A stretch of DNA of 64,000 nt from NCBI GenBank assembly GCA_006538405.1, contig BJKQ01000008.1, positions 1,054,001 through 1,118,000 on the forward strand, written 5' to 3'. A program made the position numbers and the translations under genes. The DNA comes from Hansfordia pulvinata. Lineage: Eukaryota > Ascomycota > Sordariomycetes > Xylariales. Numbering within the stretch: position 1 is the first letter of the stretch; every line of letters starts with the position of its first letter. The notes below the pieces were generated by a model. That model worked only from the letters and a program-made list of their open reading frames with translations, searched no databases and was not told the DNA's origin. Positions 22,974-34,237 of the stretch are shown here, one piece after another.

Positions 22974-24747
22974 ATGCGGTCACGCGCCGCGCGCGCCGCC
23001 CAGAGCGGCCTCCGAGGCGCATCGCGGACGCCGCTCCAGCTGGCAGCGCCCTACCGTGCCACCACCTCACCATTGGCGGCACCCAGCATACGCGCGTCTT
23101 CGTGGCGGACCGCAGGCCTGGGCTGCCGCAGTCTGTCCTCCACGGCGCTGGCGAGAGCCGACGAGAGGCAGTTCTCCACGCCGCTGGCCAAGCAGCTGAC
23201 CGACGCCATCAACGTAAATGCGCCTCCCCTTGCCCGCGCACGGCTCGTTACTGACCGCGCATATAGACAACTGGCCCGGTTCCCCTGTCTAGCTACATGC
23301 GCATGTGCCTCACCGCCGACGTGGGCGGGTATTACACCGGCGCCCTCGAGAAGAGCCGCGACCAGTTCGGCCGCCGCGGCGACTTCATCACCTCGCCCGA
23401 GATCTCCCAGGTATTTGGTGAGCTGATCGGCATCTGGTTCGTCGCCGAATGGATGTCCCAGGGCCGCCCCAGCAAAGGCGTGGAGCTGATCGAGGTCGGG
23501 CCCGGCCGTGGCACCCTTATGGACGATATTCTGAGGGTACGACCGTCCTTCCCTCTCACTTTGTCAAATACACAAAGCCACCTGCTAAACTCGTCCAGAC
23601 GATACGCAACTTCAAGCCCATGGCGGATGCCATCGACGCCGTCTACATGGTCGAGGCCAGCGGCGAGCTGCGCGAAGCCCAGAAGAAGCTGCTCTGCGGC
23701 GACGACGCCGTCTTGGCCGAGTCGGAAGCCGGCTGGCAGAGCGCCTCCAAATATTCAGACCTGCCCATTGTCTGGGCCGAGACCATCCGTGGCGTGCCCA
23801 AGACGCCCGGCAAGATGCCGCTGATCGTGGCCCACGAGTTCTTCGACGCGCTGCCCATCCACGCCTTTCAGGTCGTCGAGGTGGCCGCCGCCCCGAAGCC
23901 ATCGCAGCAGCAGCAACAGCCCGCCTCTGCCAACAGTGCTAGCAGCTCCGACGGTGACGCCGCCGCCAAGCCCACACTGCAGTGGCGCGAGATGGTCGTG
24001 TCGCCGGTGCCCGAGGGCACTACCCACGCCGACCTGCGGACGCCCGCGGCCGAGATCCACGACGGCGAGCCCGTGCCCGAGTTCCAGCTCGCGCTGAACA
24101 ACGCCGCTACGCGCCACTCCAAGTACCTGCCCGAGTCGTCGCCACGTTACCGGGCTCTCCGCTCGACCCCAGGGGCCCTGATCGAAGTCTGCCCTGACGC
24201 GACGCTCTACGCCTCCGACATGGCCGAGCGCATCGGCGGCGCCGGCGCCGGCGCCGACAGGAGCCACCACAGGCCGACGGGCGCGGCCCTCATCCTCGAC
24301 TACGGCCCGGCCGACTCGATCCCCACCGGCTCGCTGCGCGGCATCCGCGCCCACCGCCGCGTCTCGCCCTTCTCCGCCCCCGGCCAGGTCGACCTCAGCG
24401 CCGACGTCGACTTCCTCGGCATCGTCGAGGCCGCCAACGCGGCCAGCCCGGGCGTCGAGTGCCACGGCCCCGTGGAGCAGGCCTCCTTCCTCGAGGCCAT
24501 GGGCATCAAGGAGCGCGCCGACATGCTGGTCAAGAAGGTGCTCAAGGACTCCGAAGCCCGCGGCGGCGGCAGCAGCAGCGCCGACGACGCCCGCCTCCTC
24601 CGCGAGCGCGCCGCCGACATCGACCGCGCGTGGCGCCGCCTCGTCGACCGCAGCCCCGCCGGCATGGGCAAGGTGTATAAGGCCCTCGCCATCCTGCCCG
24701 AGAACGGGGGCAGGCGCAGGCCTGTGGGCTTCGGCGGCGATGTTTGA
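22974..24747 (+). CDS. Mitochondrial protein arginine methyltransferase NDUFAF7 (complex I assembly)
   Basis: Three phase-0 exons (22974-23213, 23267-23536, 23599-24747) give 552 residues. The family (MidA/NDUFAF7) dimethylates an arginine of the 49-kDa subunit of respiratory complex I in the matrix and is needed for early assembly. The N-terminus is Arg/Ala-rich without acidic residues (MRSRAARAAQSGLRGASR), fitting a mitochondrial presequence. Then come GPVPLSSYMRMCL, GGYYTG, RGDFITSPEISQVFGELIG and the SAM-binding loop EVGPGRGTLMDDIL (GPGRG ~158-162). PLIVAHEFFDALPIHAFQ and ALILDYGP are also characteristic. A QQQQQP/Ser-rich insert follows the VVEV strand, and the C-terminus is Arg-rich. 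Intron branch sites CTGAC and CTAAA are visible. Confidence 0.92.
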
Positions 24748-25600
24748 TGCCCACGGGCACCGAAATAATGACAACAGGGGTGGGGGGAAGGGGGGAGCAG
24801 GAGGTGGTTTCCCCTGGCTTCTTCATTCACCCACACAGTGTACTTTAGTTGTAGCAACTCCAAGATACGAGGGGGTCCGTTGTGATGCCACGGTGTACAT
24901 CAATATACAGAGCCAACAAACTATGCAAAGGACACGAGAGACAGAGAATAAGATAGAAGGCAGTTCAGGGCTCTGGCCGTCGACATAGATCAAGGAATCC
25001 GTATGATACGCAAAATATGACGTGTACATCTTCCATCCCTCCGTAGGACCAGAAAATCTTTTCCCGTGGCTACATCAACGAGAACCTGGTCCTCCCTCAT
25101 AATTATGTGTCGCAAAGAAACGCGTCATGTGCACATCAGGGCACGCCTTCGACAAATATTGCTTGTCGTGGTTAAACTCAGCTCAAGCACGAAGCTGGTG
25201 GTATATTCATTTGATCGTCGAGTTAGTCTGTCCCCACGTTCGCCGTCCCAGATCCACGAGACGTCTGTTCGCCGTCTCTCTGGTCTGTCCGTTGATTCCT
25301 CTTCCACTGGTTTTTCATTCAGCCCTCCACGCCGCACGCGGACGGCATGCTGATCTCGCCTTCTGGAGGCAAGGGCGGCTTTTGCTGCCGTCGACATCAT
25401 ACTTGAGTCGGTGCCTATTCAGAGGCCTGTGAGGCGTCCAGACTGGATGCCATCGGCCCAATGGCGATATACTCCGTTTCATCATTCTGCCATCACGCCA
25501 ATGGCAGCGATGCGGCAAACTTTTGTACAGCACGCACCCTATCTCGATGTTGAGGGTGGTGTAATGGTGGAGAGCCCCCCCCCCCCCTTACACGTGTTTC
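24748..25600. other. Convergent 3' flanks with a C13 run
   Basis: 3' untranslated sequence of the NDUFAF7-type gene (+) and the LU7TM gene (-). A run of 13 C occupies 25575-25587, only 13 bp beyond the LU7TM stop. No gene seen. Confidence 0.6.
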
Positions 25601-27672
25601 TCACCTCTTCTTAGATACCAGTTTAGCCTCTTCTTCATCGTCAGACTCGTCGTCGCTGAACTTGTCGCCATCCTCACCAACGGCAAACACCGTATCCCCG
25701 TCATCAAACGAGTCTCTCGGAAACTCTGGCATGGTTTGACTTCGGACCTGGTTCGGCTCCTGCTGTGGTTGCGAGGGTTGACGCGAATTGGAACTTGAAC
25801 CAGCAGCGGCCGCCTGCCCTTGTGCATTGGAGGGCTTGGTGCCGATGCGAGCTTCTTCATCGGATTCGTCATCCGAATCATCAGGCGCGCCAATGTCGGC
25901 AAACTCGAATTCTCCGTTCTCGTCCTGGGCAATCTCGTCACTCATGGCGAAGCGGCGGTTGTTGGCAGTAGGGCGCCAGACGTAGGCAACCCAAGCGACA
26001 TCGGCAAAATAGATGAGGTTGAGCCAGCCATCCAGCACAAACCAACGTGACTTCCAGTGGAAGGGGACAAAGTCAGGCGAGCCGGCCGAGGCTAGCGTGA
26101 ACGAGTTGAAGAAGAAAAAGCCGAAGATGACCATGATACTGGCAAGAATGCACCACCAAAGCTTCTTGTACATGGCCTCCTTGACGTGTTGCTTGCGCTC
26201 CCGCAGATCCTTGAGAGTAAAATTGAGGGAGTTGAGGGTCCAGACATAGAATGCCGTCAGGGTGGCCGCCAGGGGAAGAACAACAAGCAGAAGGAAGGGA
26301 TCTAGGAAGTGGATCAGTAAACGGCTGGGGCAGAGCAGGCAGAGAGCTGGGCTTACTGGCAGTGTCGGGAGATACCAGTAGACTTGTTATCGCATATGCC
26401 AGGCCGAAAACAAAGTGTGCTATGGCTAGCCAACGAACGTAGACCATGGTCCGCCCAAGTGAAGGCTTGACGACACCGTAGCCCATGCACACAATGAGCA
26501 GCAAGAAGAAGGAGAAGGAGTTGCGGAAGGCATTGAGAACGGCAACCAGAACCAGCAAGACCTTCGATCCGACATTCGACCCGTGCTTATTCATGTATTC
26601 TGGACTGCATTAGCTTTTGTCGATGTTTTGGGCAGAACAGCAGCACTTACGGTAAAAGCCCCAAGTCATGAGCATCTCAACGACAAGGAAAACGAGGATT
26701 GCTGTGATGTAGTTTTGTACGGGCACTGCGAATAATGTAAGATTTCCATAGGCAAGTCAGGTGTCTGGGCGGGTATCATACATATGTCGTATCGGTGCTG
26801 GTAGTAGAGAAAAGCCCAGAACCTGTAGTCCAATCAGCCAGGGGGCTTTCTTCTCATGATAATAAATGTATGGGCCATACACAACGATGACGGCATAGAG
26901 GATGGTGACGATTCCGTAGAAAGGCAGCTTCGCGATCTGAGTAGCTGGCAGCTCGCCATAGGCCTCGCGGAATTCAACAACACCCATGAACTGGGTGGTG
27001 GTGTAGCCGGCGGCAGCAACGCAGTAGTAACCCGTCTTCTTGATCGGATAGTTGAAGGGCTTCGACGTTTTCAAGTTGACGGCCTCATTGAGGATAGGGC
27101 TCGAGGATTTATTCACAGCTTCGGGCTGAGTGATCCATTTTCCGGCGTCGGCCTCGGTACAGAAGCCCAGTTCAGTAGCTCGTGCGTCGCAAATATAATC
27201 CGGCTGCGTGGAGATGTCAGCAAGCAGGCGGACGTCAAGGCCGAGGTCGGCAAAGGGGCGTCGCACCTCTACGGCTTCGGGTGTTGGGTATCGGCCAATG
27301 AGGTCGTAATCTTTCCATTCGAATATCAACAGGCTCACGATGGGCTGTGCGTCGGCATCATCGGTGACTTCGGGGAACGTGACGGAAATAAAGGGGTCGA
27401 CAGGACCGCCCCAGGTCTCTCTGTCGTACATGCCAGCGCATTTCTGCTGGTTCTCGCGGGTCTCGTCCTATGGGCAGATGAGATGGTATGATTAGTACTC
27501 CCGATGGGCTTCGATTGCAGGGGCCGGCGAAAGGGGCAGTTGGCGTCGTAAGGGACGATGTAGAGGCGGACGAGCACGCCGGACGTTAACGTACAAGTTG
27601 GACCTCGAGGGCGCCGACTGACGTCAAGGCAGCACCCAGCGCGAGAGCGGTGGCCAGCCATGACTTGGCCAT
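25601..27672 (-). CDS. Lung-seven-transmembrane (PTM1/LU7TM) membrane protein
   Basis: Six exons give 574 residues: 27595-27672, 26881-27467, 26782-26822, 26651-26725, 26357-26599 and 25601-26301. All junctions are GT..AG and phase-consistent. The start MAKSWLATALALGAALTSVG is a signal peptide. A luminal domain with Cys pairs (QQKCAGMYDRETWGGP, DYICDARATELGFC) is followed by seven membrane helices: AKLPFYGIVTILYAVIVVFW..FLYYQHRYDI, LPVQNYITAILVFLVVEM, FRNSFSFFLLLIVCMGYG, WLAIAHFVFGLAYAI, PFLLLVVLPLAATLTAFYVW, KKLWWCILASIMVIFGFFFF and WLNLIYFADVAWVAYVWRP. An acidic cytoplasmic tail ends KLVSKKR, with a KxKxx-like basic end. Yeast Ptm1 cofractionates with Golgi vesicles; exact function is unknown. 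The 41-nt third exon decides the frame. Confidence 0.9.
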
Positions 27673-28495
27673 GGCGTGGTGTCTGTTGGGATGGGGATCG
27701 CCGCGCGCGGCAGCTTGGTAGACGATCTGGCCACTATTCGAGGCAGCAGTTGGGATGCAGTGAGCGGCGCAGAGGATGGCGACAAGTAGTGCGCGGGCGG
27801 TGGACGGTGGCGGTGGTGTCGCAGAGTGGATGCAAGGCCTGCGTGAGGTTGCGAGGCCAGATGGAGAGCTTTGAGGAGATGGCGCAGGGGCCTCGAGCTT
27901 CAGGGCGGGTTCAGATGTTGGGAAATGGTCAAAGTGTAGTGAAGACGTGGTGGTGATGATCCAATACCATCTGGACACTGCAACTAACGAGGTACCGCAG
28001 CCTGCGCAGGCGGGTGTGGGTGTACTTACACGTGAGCCGTCGTCAGCACGGCAGGTGCCATCCCATAGCAACGCTTTGCGGGCTCTTGTCTCCCAGGGGG
28101 TAAGGTACGCGTACCGGCACCCCCTGGGTAAGTGCATGTGCTCGCCCGTGATCGTACAGGTACTTCTCGCTGGGGCCCGAGCATGGCTGTCTTGGTGAAG
28201 CCAAAGCGTCTCCTGGAAGTACGGATACACATTTGCGCAAACACGTGCGAGAAGGCAGGGTACCTACATGTAGGTATCCATTATGTACCTAGGGGTCCAA
28301 CGGCTAAAATAGGCGTCGACCGGGTGAAGACCCCCATCCAATGGATTTCTGTACGAATACTCGCTCTTCGTGATGTACGGTACCTACCTACTTTTACGGA
28401 ACTTCTAGAAGACCACTGCATGAAAGAATCCCATTACCTTAGGTATCTAGCATGTACAAGTATCTACTCAGGCAACGGACAGCCTCTAGAAAGAA

Positions 28496-28521
28496 GAGTC
28501 TCGTTCGAGAGTCTCGTTCGA
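28496..28521. repeat. 13-bp tandem duplication
   Basis: GAGTCTCGTTCGA occurs twice in direct succession. Confidence 0.75.
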
Positions 28522-28746
28522 GAGGTCCCTAGAAGATCTGCCATAACACCCAAATCATGACTACCTACCGTTCCTTACATAGGGCATACATTCGACACTC
28601 CCATATGTTCAAGATGTGCAGGTAGGTCGTGCCCTGGCCTACCGAGTTCTGCACATGCAATCGTGCAGTCATTTGGAAAGCCTGAGTCTCGTCCCCGAAA
28701 GCAATCTATGTCGTTTGGATGAACCCTTTCGAACTGGGGTGCCTAC

Positions 28747-28766
28747 AGGTACGAGTACTCGTACCT
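28747..28766. repeat. 20-bp perfect palindrome
   Basis: AGGTACGAGTACTCGTACCT is identical to its reverse complement and is the longest perfect member I found of the CGAGTACTCG family. It lies 345 bp upstream of the cyclophilin ATG. Confidence 0.9.
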
Positions 28767-29110
28767 AGATGTCATGCAGGTGCTCTGTACTCAGACTGCA
28801 AATGGGCCTTTCCACCCCCACGGCTATTAGGTAAGGCAGTTTGCAGATCCATACCGACCGACCTCTCGTCATTGCAGTCGCGCCAACCTTTCATGTATCT
28901 ACATCTCGTAGCTCCACGAGTGACATTACCGTGCCTTACCTACCACCTGTCCGACCCGACTCATCAGTCTTTCCACAGCTCTCGCCCCTCCGCTCCGCAT
29001 CAACAGCTTGCACTCCCACTTCGCCTCCCTCTCCCTTTGCAGCTCCAATACCGCAAACGATACGCCGAAAACCCTGCCCTCCTTCACTGACCCTCACGCC
29101 CCCCGAAGCC

Positions 29111-30835
29111 ATGGGCAAAGGCACCGACAAGCTCTACATCACGCACTCAGAGTGGTCGTCATCAGACGCTTTCTCTGCCAGCACTGGCTCCCGCTCACAG
29201 GCGCCCGGAGCCTCTTTCAAGCGCTTGCCCTTCAACTTCTGCGCTGCCAGCCTGCAGCCCTTCCGAAACCCTGTCTGCACCGCGCAAGGCACCATCTTTG
29301 ACGTCGAGGTCATCTCCAAGTGGCTTGAATCTCACAAGACCAACCCAGTCAACGGCGAGCCCCTGGCCGCCCGCGACCTTATCAAGCTCAATTTCTCCCG
29401 GAACGGCGACACCGAATCCAATCGCTTCGATGGCTCCTCCTCCGATGGACAGGGCGACCTCATCGATCCCGTCACCTTCAAGGTCTTCACCGACAACACC
29501 CACATCGTCGCTCTGCGCCATGGAGAGTATGCCAACGTATTTGCTTGGGAGACCGTTGAGAGGATGAACATCAAGGCCAAGAATTGGCAAGATCTGCTCG
29601 ACGACTCTGAATTCACCCGGAAAGACATCATCACCCTGCAAGACCCCCAGAACGCCGCACGCAGGGATCTCAGCCAATTCAAGTACCTCAAGGACGGCCA
29701 AGATGCCCTGCTCACCAAGGAACAAGAGGAAGAGAGGAAAGAGGGGAACGTGAATATCGGCGCCCTGGGCCGTGTCGGCGACAAGGTGCTCCGCGCCAAG
29801 GAGGCCGTCGAGAAGGCCCGGCGAGAGCGCGAGGCGGGCGGCGACGTCAATCGATCCAAGGCCGTAACCAAGCCCTCAGGATCCGCCCAGGCGCCGAAAC
29901 CTTCGATGATACAGGACAAGAAGCTGGCCTCCAACGCCGCCGTGTACACCACTGGAAAAGCTGCCGCCAGTTTCACAAGTACAGGCTTGACTCCCGAGAC
30001 AACAGGAGAGCGCGCCCTGTTGACGGACGAGGAATACATGCTCAAGCCAAAGCGCGTCAAGATCAAAGGCTATGCCCGCATGGAGACCAATTTCGGAGAT
30101 CTCAACATCGAGCTGCACACCGAGTACTCACCACGCGCCGTCTGGAACTTCACGCGACTCGCGCAGAAGGGCTACTACAGGAACATCAACTTCCATCGCA
30201 ATATCAAGAATTTCATGATACAAGGAGGCGATCCCTCAGGCACCGGCCGCGGTGGCACGAGCATCTGGGGCAACAACTTCAACGACGAGTTCGACGGTCC
30301 TTTGACACATGACTCCCGCGGCATCTTGAGCATGGCAAACAAGGGGAAGAATACCAACTCAAGCCAGTTCTTCATCACCTACAGGCCTGTCAGCCACCTT
30401 GATAGGAAACACACCATATTTGGCAAGGTCGTCGGCGGCCAGGACGTATTGAGCAAGATGGAGGCTGTCGACACTGACGGTTCCGACAGGCCTCTGAACA
30501 AGATCTACATTAAAGACGTCGTCGTTTATCTCGATCCTTTTGAGGAGTTCCAGAAGCAAAAATCAGAACGCGACCGCGTTGCGGAGAAGAAAGCCGAAGT
30601 ACAACGAACAGGGGGCACCGAGGACGACAAGATGACCTGGACCGGCAAGAGGGTACGCAAAGACGGGTCCGTGGAACAAGGAGGCGGTAGGGAGGGCGTC
30701 GGCAAATATCTGACAGCCGCCATGACAAGACAACAGGGTAAAGACGAGATTATAGAGGAGGATATGGACACCTGGGAGAAACCGGCCAAGAAGAAGGTCA
30801 AGTCGGGTGGGTTCGGAAATTTCGACGGTTGGTGA
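29111..30835 (+). CDS. U-box peptidyl-prolyl isomerase-like protein (PPIL2/Cyp8 family)
   Basis: Intronless, 574 residues. Starts MGKGTDKLYITHSEW at ATG 29111 (context GAAGCCATGG). The frame stays open 90 codons upstream to 28841, but that part is Pro/Ser leader-like and homologues begin at MGKGTDK. A U-box covers about 35-150 (RLPFNFCAASLQPFRNPVC, GTIFDVEVISKWL, DPVTFKVFTDNTHIVAL). Then a charged coiled region, and the cyclophilin domain at about 315-475 (YARMETNFGDLNIELHTEYS, NFHRNIKNFMIQGGDP, GILSMANKGKNTNSSQFFIT). Active-site Arg, Phe, Met and Gln are kept, but the position of CypA Trp121 is His (HLDRKH), as expected for this weakly active class. The family joins ubiquitin ligase activity with spliceosome association in the nucleus; the C-terminus is Lys-rich (KKKVKSGGFGNFDGW). 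Confidence 0.95.
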   Translation: MGKGTDKLYITHSEWSSSDAFSASTGSRSQAPGASFKRLPFNFCAASLQPFRNPVCTAQGTIFDVEVISKWLESHKTNPVNGEPLAARDLIKLNFSRNGDTESNRFDGSSSDGQGDLIDPVTFKVFTDNTHIVALRHGEYANVFAWETVERMNIKAKNWQDLLDDSEFTRKDIITLQDPQNAARRDLSQFKYLKDGQDALLTKEQEEERKEGNVNIGALGRVGDKVLRAKEAVEKARREREAGGDVNRSKAVTKPSGSAQAPKPSMIQDKKLASNAAVYTTGKAAASFTSTGLTPETTGERALLTDEEYMLKPKRVKIKGYARMETNFGDLNIELHTEYSPRAVWNFTRLAQKGYYRNINFHRNIKNFMIQGGDPSGTGRGGTSIWGNNFNDEFDGPLTHDSRGILSMANKGKNTNSSQFFITYRPVSHLDRKHTIFGKVVGGQDVLSKMEAVDTDGSDRPLNKIYIKDVVVYLDPFEEFQKQKSERDRVAEKKAEVQRTGGTEDDKMTWTGKRVRKDGSVEQGGGREGVGKYLTAAMTRQQGKDEIIEEDMDTWEKPAKKKVKSGGFGNFDGW

Positions 30836-32502
30836 GCAGAGCGGCTGTCAAAGCCCAAAGCGCCTGCTCGGGCACCTTGAAGAGGCCTCTTCGAGGCCTC
30901 GCGATGCATTCCCAGTCGGCATCATACTCACTGAGGGTCATTCATCCGTATGGGCTGTGGCAGCTCGCCAGTCATTGCATGTGGTCTGCCGCTCTGGGAA
31001 AGGAAACTTTCGCGATAAGCCGTGCCTCAGCCTCGCGACACTGCAAACGCGCTTCTCAAATATTGGTCGAAACGAGGTCCTGCGGTTCCCAATTGACATA
31101 CACCACGGCAATCGCACGCTCTCCTCTGATATTCGCGGCGGCCGAGGGGTCCCGAACGATTGGCGATTGGCCTCGAGGAGACAGCGGAGATGATCTGGAA
31201 CGCTAGCGAAGGCAGGACCTGAAGCGAAAGCGAGGATCTCCACACCTTTCAGCATGGTGCTAATAAGCCAGGGGGCTGTGTCGGAACGCGGCGCCTGTGG
31301 AGCAAGGACCCCGACTACTACGAGTTCAACTACGAGTTCATGTTCTCGTAGCTCAGCCGGCAGCCTCAGAACTCTAGCCTGGCCTGAGCTGAAAACTGAA
31401 TCCCGATGACTCGCCTTGCTGTGCGCTTGGATAGCATTACTCATAGTTTGCGCACTCATTGAGCAGTCCTGAAAAAGCCCCACTGGCCTTGAAACTCCAC
31501 AGCCCAACACTGCCATAGCGGCCTCCATCGAAGACTGGTCCTGGGCACTCGCTGGAAATTCCAGGTGCCCGAGTCTCGCTGTTTTGACAGTCTCACTACG
31601 TTGGCGACTAATACGACGACCACAGCAGACTTTGCTTCCCCTGGGTTCCTCGGTCTTGTGAGTGCCACTGCAAGTCTACGCTGGCCCCCAACGCGACTCT
31701 AGCCTACCCAACAAGCACCTGCGATTCCTCCGTGGGGGCCTCCGACTTCTCACGGCATCAACAACAAGTCGCGATGGGAAAGGGGCGGAGAAGCTGGTAG
31801 GACCTCCTTTCGACATTTTCTGGCTTAATCGACAATGAGAAGGTCCGTCAGCCAAGACCTCTGTCCGCGTCGCTCAGGCCAGCATCTTCGGGCTTGAATC
31901 AAGACCGAATCTGCAGAGACATACTAGTGCCACCGGGCCCGGAGGCCGCGCCCGCGAGTAGGTTGGAAGCGGCTGCGCCACGACGATGGCGGTTCAGCAA
32001 GCATCCCTCGGCCAGCGATCAGCAGCGGGCACGGGCCCATCCCTACACAGCCAAGGGCGGTGATTGGCGCAGGGACGCAACTGAGCCTACCTCGCTTTCG
32101 CTTTCTAGCGCGTGTGGGTCTGCTCCTGTTGCGATGAGCGTCACGTCTGCGCGGGTGCTCATAGTTCAGCCCAGCTCGGGATCCACAGTTTCCTGTCGAC
32201 TGCCGTCGAGCCGTCTTTAGTCGAGCTGGAGGACGAGTTGCCTCGAAACCATGCAGTCTTATAAGTATGAACGCCTGGGCTCGATACTTTTGTTCGTCTT
32301 GGCCTGCAGATACTCATCGCCAAGCAACCCTTGACACAGTTGTCCTCGTACACTACACCCAAATCGGTCATATTCTGTCATCTACCTACCTATACTTTAG
32401 TCATCTTGCTCTTCGACTTACAACGCCTTCGCAAAACACCTGTCTGGGTCCCTCGCACTCGGGGTCGAAGCAAGCGGTCTTGGCTCAAGACTCTGTCCCG
32501 CC
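30836..32502. other. Intergenic region
   Basis: 3' flank of the cyclophilin gene and promoter of the DUF7702 gene. A 196-codon minus-strand frame at 30938-31528 shows no recognisable domain. Nothing supported. Confidence 0.55.
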
Positions 32503-33693
32503 ATGGCCATCACCGAGAAGCAACGAATCGGCATTGCCGAGTTGGTCATTTACATTCCTTTCCTGCTCATCGGCATCTTTCTCTCCTTCCGTCACGGCTT
32601 CAACCGCAGCGCAGGATGGCTGTACACGGCCCTCTTCTCCCTCGTGCGCGTGGTGGGCGCCTGCTTGACAATCGCCACTATTGCGCAACCCAATAACACC
32701 AGCCTCTACGTTGGCGCCTCCATTACCCTCGGCATCGGCCTCTCCAACCTGATCCTGCTGCAGCTGGGGCTGATTGGGCGCGCCATGGCGAGCATCCGCA
32801 AGTCGACGACGACGTTCATCAACCCCACCATGCTGCGGCTGGTGCAGCTCCTGGTACTCGTATCGCTGATCCTCACGGCTGTGGGTGGCAACTCGACGGC
32901 CCAGTCGTCGAGCAAGACGGGCGTGTACCACTCAAGCCCGGAGCAGCAGGCGGGCATGGCCCTGATCATCGTCGGGTTTGTGCTGCTGGTGGGCATCAAC
33001 CTGTCGGCCGCGACGCAGATCAAGTACGCCGAGGAAGGGGAGAAGCGGCTGGTGCTGGCCGTGGGCCTGGCACAGCCGTTCTTGCTGGTGCGCCTGATCT
33101 ACTCGGCCGTGGGCGTCTTCGCCAACGACCCCCGTTTCGGGTCGGCCACGTACGACGTGCATATCCAGCTCGGCATGTGCGTGGTCATGGAGATGGTCAT
33201 CATTGCCATCCTCGAGGGCTTCGGTCTTACCCTGCGCGTCATTCCCAAGGCCGAGCGCGAGGCCAATGCCAAGGCCGAGGAGGCGGCCGCAGCTGCGGCG
33301 AGAGGGCAGAACAACGGCCGTAGCCACAGCCGTGTAGGCGGCGACGGGGCTGGAGGTGACGAAGAGGCGGGATATCATCAGCAGCAACAGCAGCGGCGGC
33401 AGCAAGGTGGCGGCAATGGCGGGCGCGGGGCGGAGGCTGAGCAGTTTATTCGCGACCGCGTCGACCGCCGGGCCCGGGGCCGGGGCCGAGGCCGCCGTCC
33501 GGGGCTGATCGGAGGTCTGGTGGGGGGCCTGGTTCAGGCCGGCCTCGACGCCCGAGACTCACGGAACGACAACCGCCAGCAGCAGCAGTACTCGATGCAG
33601 GATAACAGCTACGGGGGCCGGCAGGAGACGGGCTACGCGCCGGTGCACAGCAACAACCACAACAGCGGCCGGCAAGATCCCGGGTACTACTGA
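32503..33693 (+). CDS. DUF7702-type seven-helix integral membrane protein
   Basis: Single exon, 396 residues, starting MAITEKQRIGIAELVIYIPF. Seven hydrophobic segments occur in the first 245 residues: about 12-30, 40-60, 68-92, 108-128, 146-166, 182-205 and 218-240. Landmarks are FRHGFNRSAGWLYTALFSLV, RVVGACLTIA and LRLVQLLVLVSLILTAVGG. This arrangement (IAELVIY.., FRHGF.., RxxGA) is what I know as the fungal DUF7702 family, which has no assigned function. The remaining 150 residues are a cytoplasmic, Ala/Gly/Arg/Gln-rich tail with QQQQQ tracts and an RGRGRGRRPG patch, ending YY. Plasma or internal membrane location is inferred. Confidence 0.85.
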   Translation: MAITEKQRIGIAELVIYIPFLLIGIFLSFRHGFNRSAGWLYTALFSLVRVVGACLTIATIAQPNNTSLYVGASITLGIGLSNLILLQLGLIGRAMASIRKSTTTFINPTMLRLVQLLVLVSLILTAVGGNSTAQSSSKTGVYHSSPEQQAGMALIIVGFVLLVGINLSAATQIKYAEEGEKRLVLAVGLAQPFLLVRLIYSAVGVFANDPRFGSATYDVHIQLGMCVVMEMVIIAILEGFGLTLRVIPKAEREANAKAEEAAAAAARGQNNGRSHSRVGGDGAGGDEEAGYHQQQQQRRQQGGGNGGRGAEAEQFIRDRVDRRARGRGRGRRPGLIGGLVGGLVQAGLDARDSRNDNRQQQQYSMQDNSYGGRQETGYAPVHSNNHNSGRQDPGYY

Positions 33694-33749
33694 GCTGAGC
33701 CTGCACAGGAGCGTTTTGAATACATGGAGGTGTGAAGACTACCTCGGTA

Positions 33750-33758
33750 AATAAATAA
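33750..33758 (+). terminator. Likely poly(A) signal of the DUF7702 gene
   Basis: AATAAATAA begins 57 nt after the stop codon of the DUF7702 gene. Confidence 0.45.
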
Positions 33759-33957
33759 TTTCATTGGAGTGCCCATCAATACATGTACATACTTATTAGA
33801 ACAAGTCGCACATCACGATACCGTGCAGCACAAATATAGACAAGATCACGACCAACATGACGTATGATTCACGATTATGTCCACAATCTTGTAGAAAAAT
33901 TCGATGTCTACAAAGGACGTGGCTTTCTCCCTTCCTGGGCTCAACACACCCGGAGAT

Positions 33958-34046
33958 AGAGAGAAAGAGAGAGGAGAGAAAGAGAGGAGAGAAAGAGAGG
34001 GAGAGAAAGAGAGGAAGAGAAGAGAGGGAGAGAAGAGAGGGAGAGG
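33958..34046. repeat. 89-bp uninterrupted GA polypurine tract
   Basis: Only A and G for 89 bases, made of GAGA, GAAAGAGA and GAGGGAGA blocks with local mirror symmetry. It lies between the DUF7702 poly(A) signal and the tRNA gene, ending 117 bp before the tRNA. Confidence 0.9.
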
Positions 34047-34163
34047 CTGTCTGGGCGTGAGGACGATGATCCGAAGTAGCTTGAATTGTGGTCTCAACAT
34101 CTGCTGTAAGCCACCTGCCTCTCAACGAAGCTCGAAGATACCCTTCAACGAGCATCGTCATCT

Positions 34164-34237
34164 GGTTTCGTGGTGTAGTTGGTTATCACGTCAGTCTAAC
34201 ACACTGAAGGTCTCCGGTTCAAGTCCGGGCGAAATCA
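34164..34237 (+). tRNA. tRNA-Val (anticodon AAC)
   Basis: A 74-nt cloverleaf. Acceptor GGTTTCG pairs with CGAAATC (one G-T), followed by discriminator A. The D arm is GTGTAGTTGGTTATCAC. The anticodon stem TCAGT/ACTGA closes the loop CTAACAC with anticodon AAC. The T arm is TCCGG-TTCAAGT-CCGGG. A and B boxes (TGGTGTAGTTGG and GGTTCAAGTCC) match Pol III internal promoters. There is no intron. Confidence 0.95.

Larger units (their letters stand above)
27673..29110. other. Divergent promoter region of LU7TM and U-box cyclophilin genes
   Basis: Contains a 13-bp tandem duplication at 28496-28521, a 20-bp perfect palindrome at 28747-28766, CATGTAGGTATCC/TACCTACCTAC words, and from about 28850 the pyrimidine-rich leader of the cyclophilin gene. 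No independent gene seen. Confidence 0.6.
33694..34163. other. 3' flank of DUF7702 gene and tRNA upstream region
   Basis: Contains an AATAAATAA poly(A) signal and an 89-bp pure purine tract. No coding region seen. Confidence 0.6.

Noticed and set aside
28841..29110. 90-codon N-terminal extension of the U-box cyclophilin
   Set aside because: The frame is open but encodes Pro/Ser/Thr leader-like sequence; homologues start at MGKGTDK and the ATG at 29111 has a good context.
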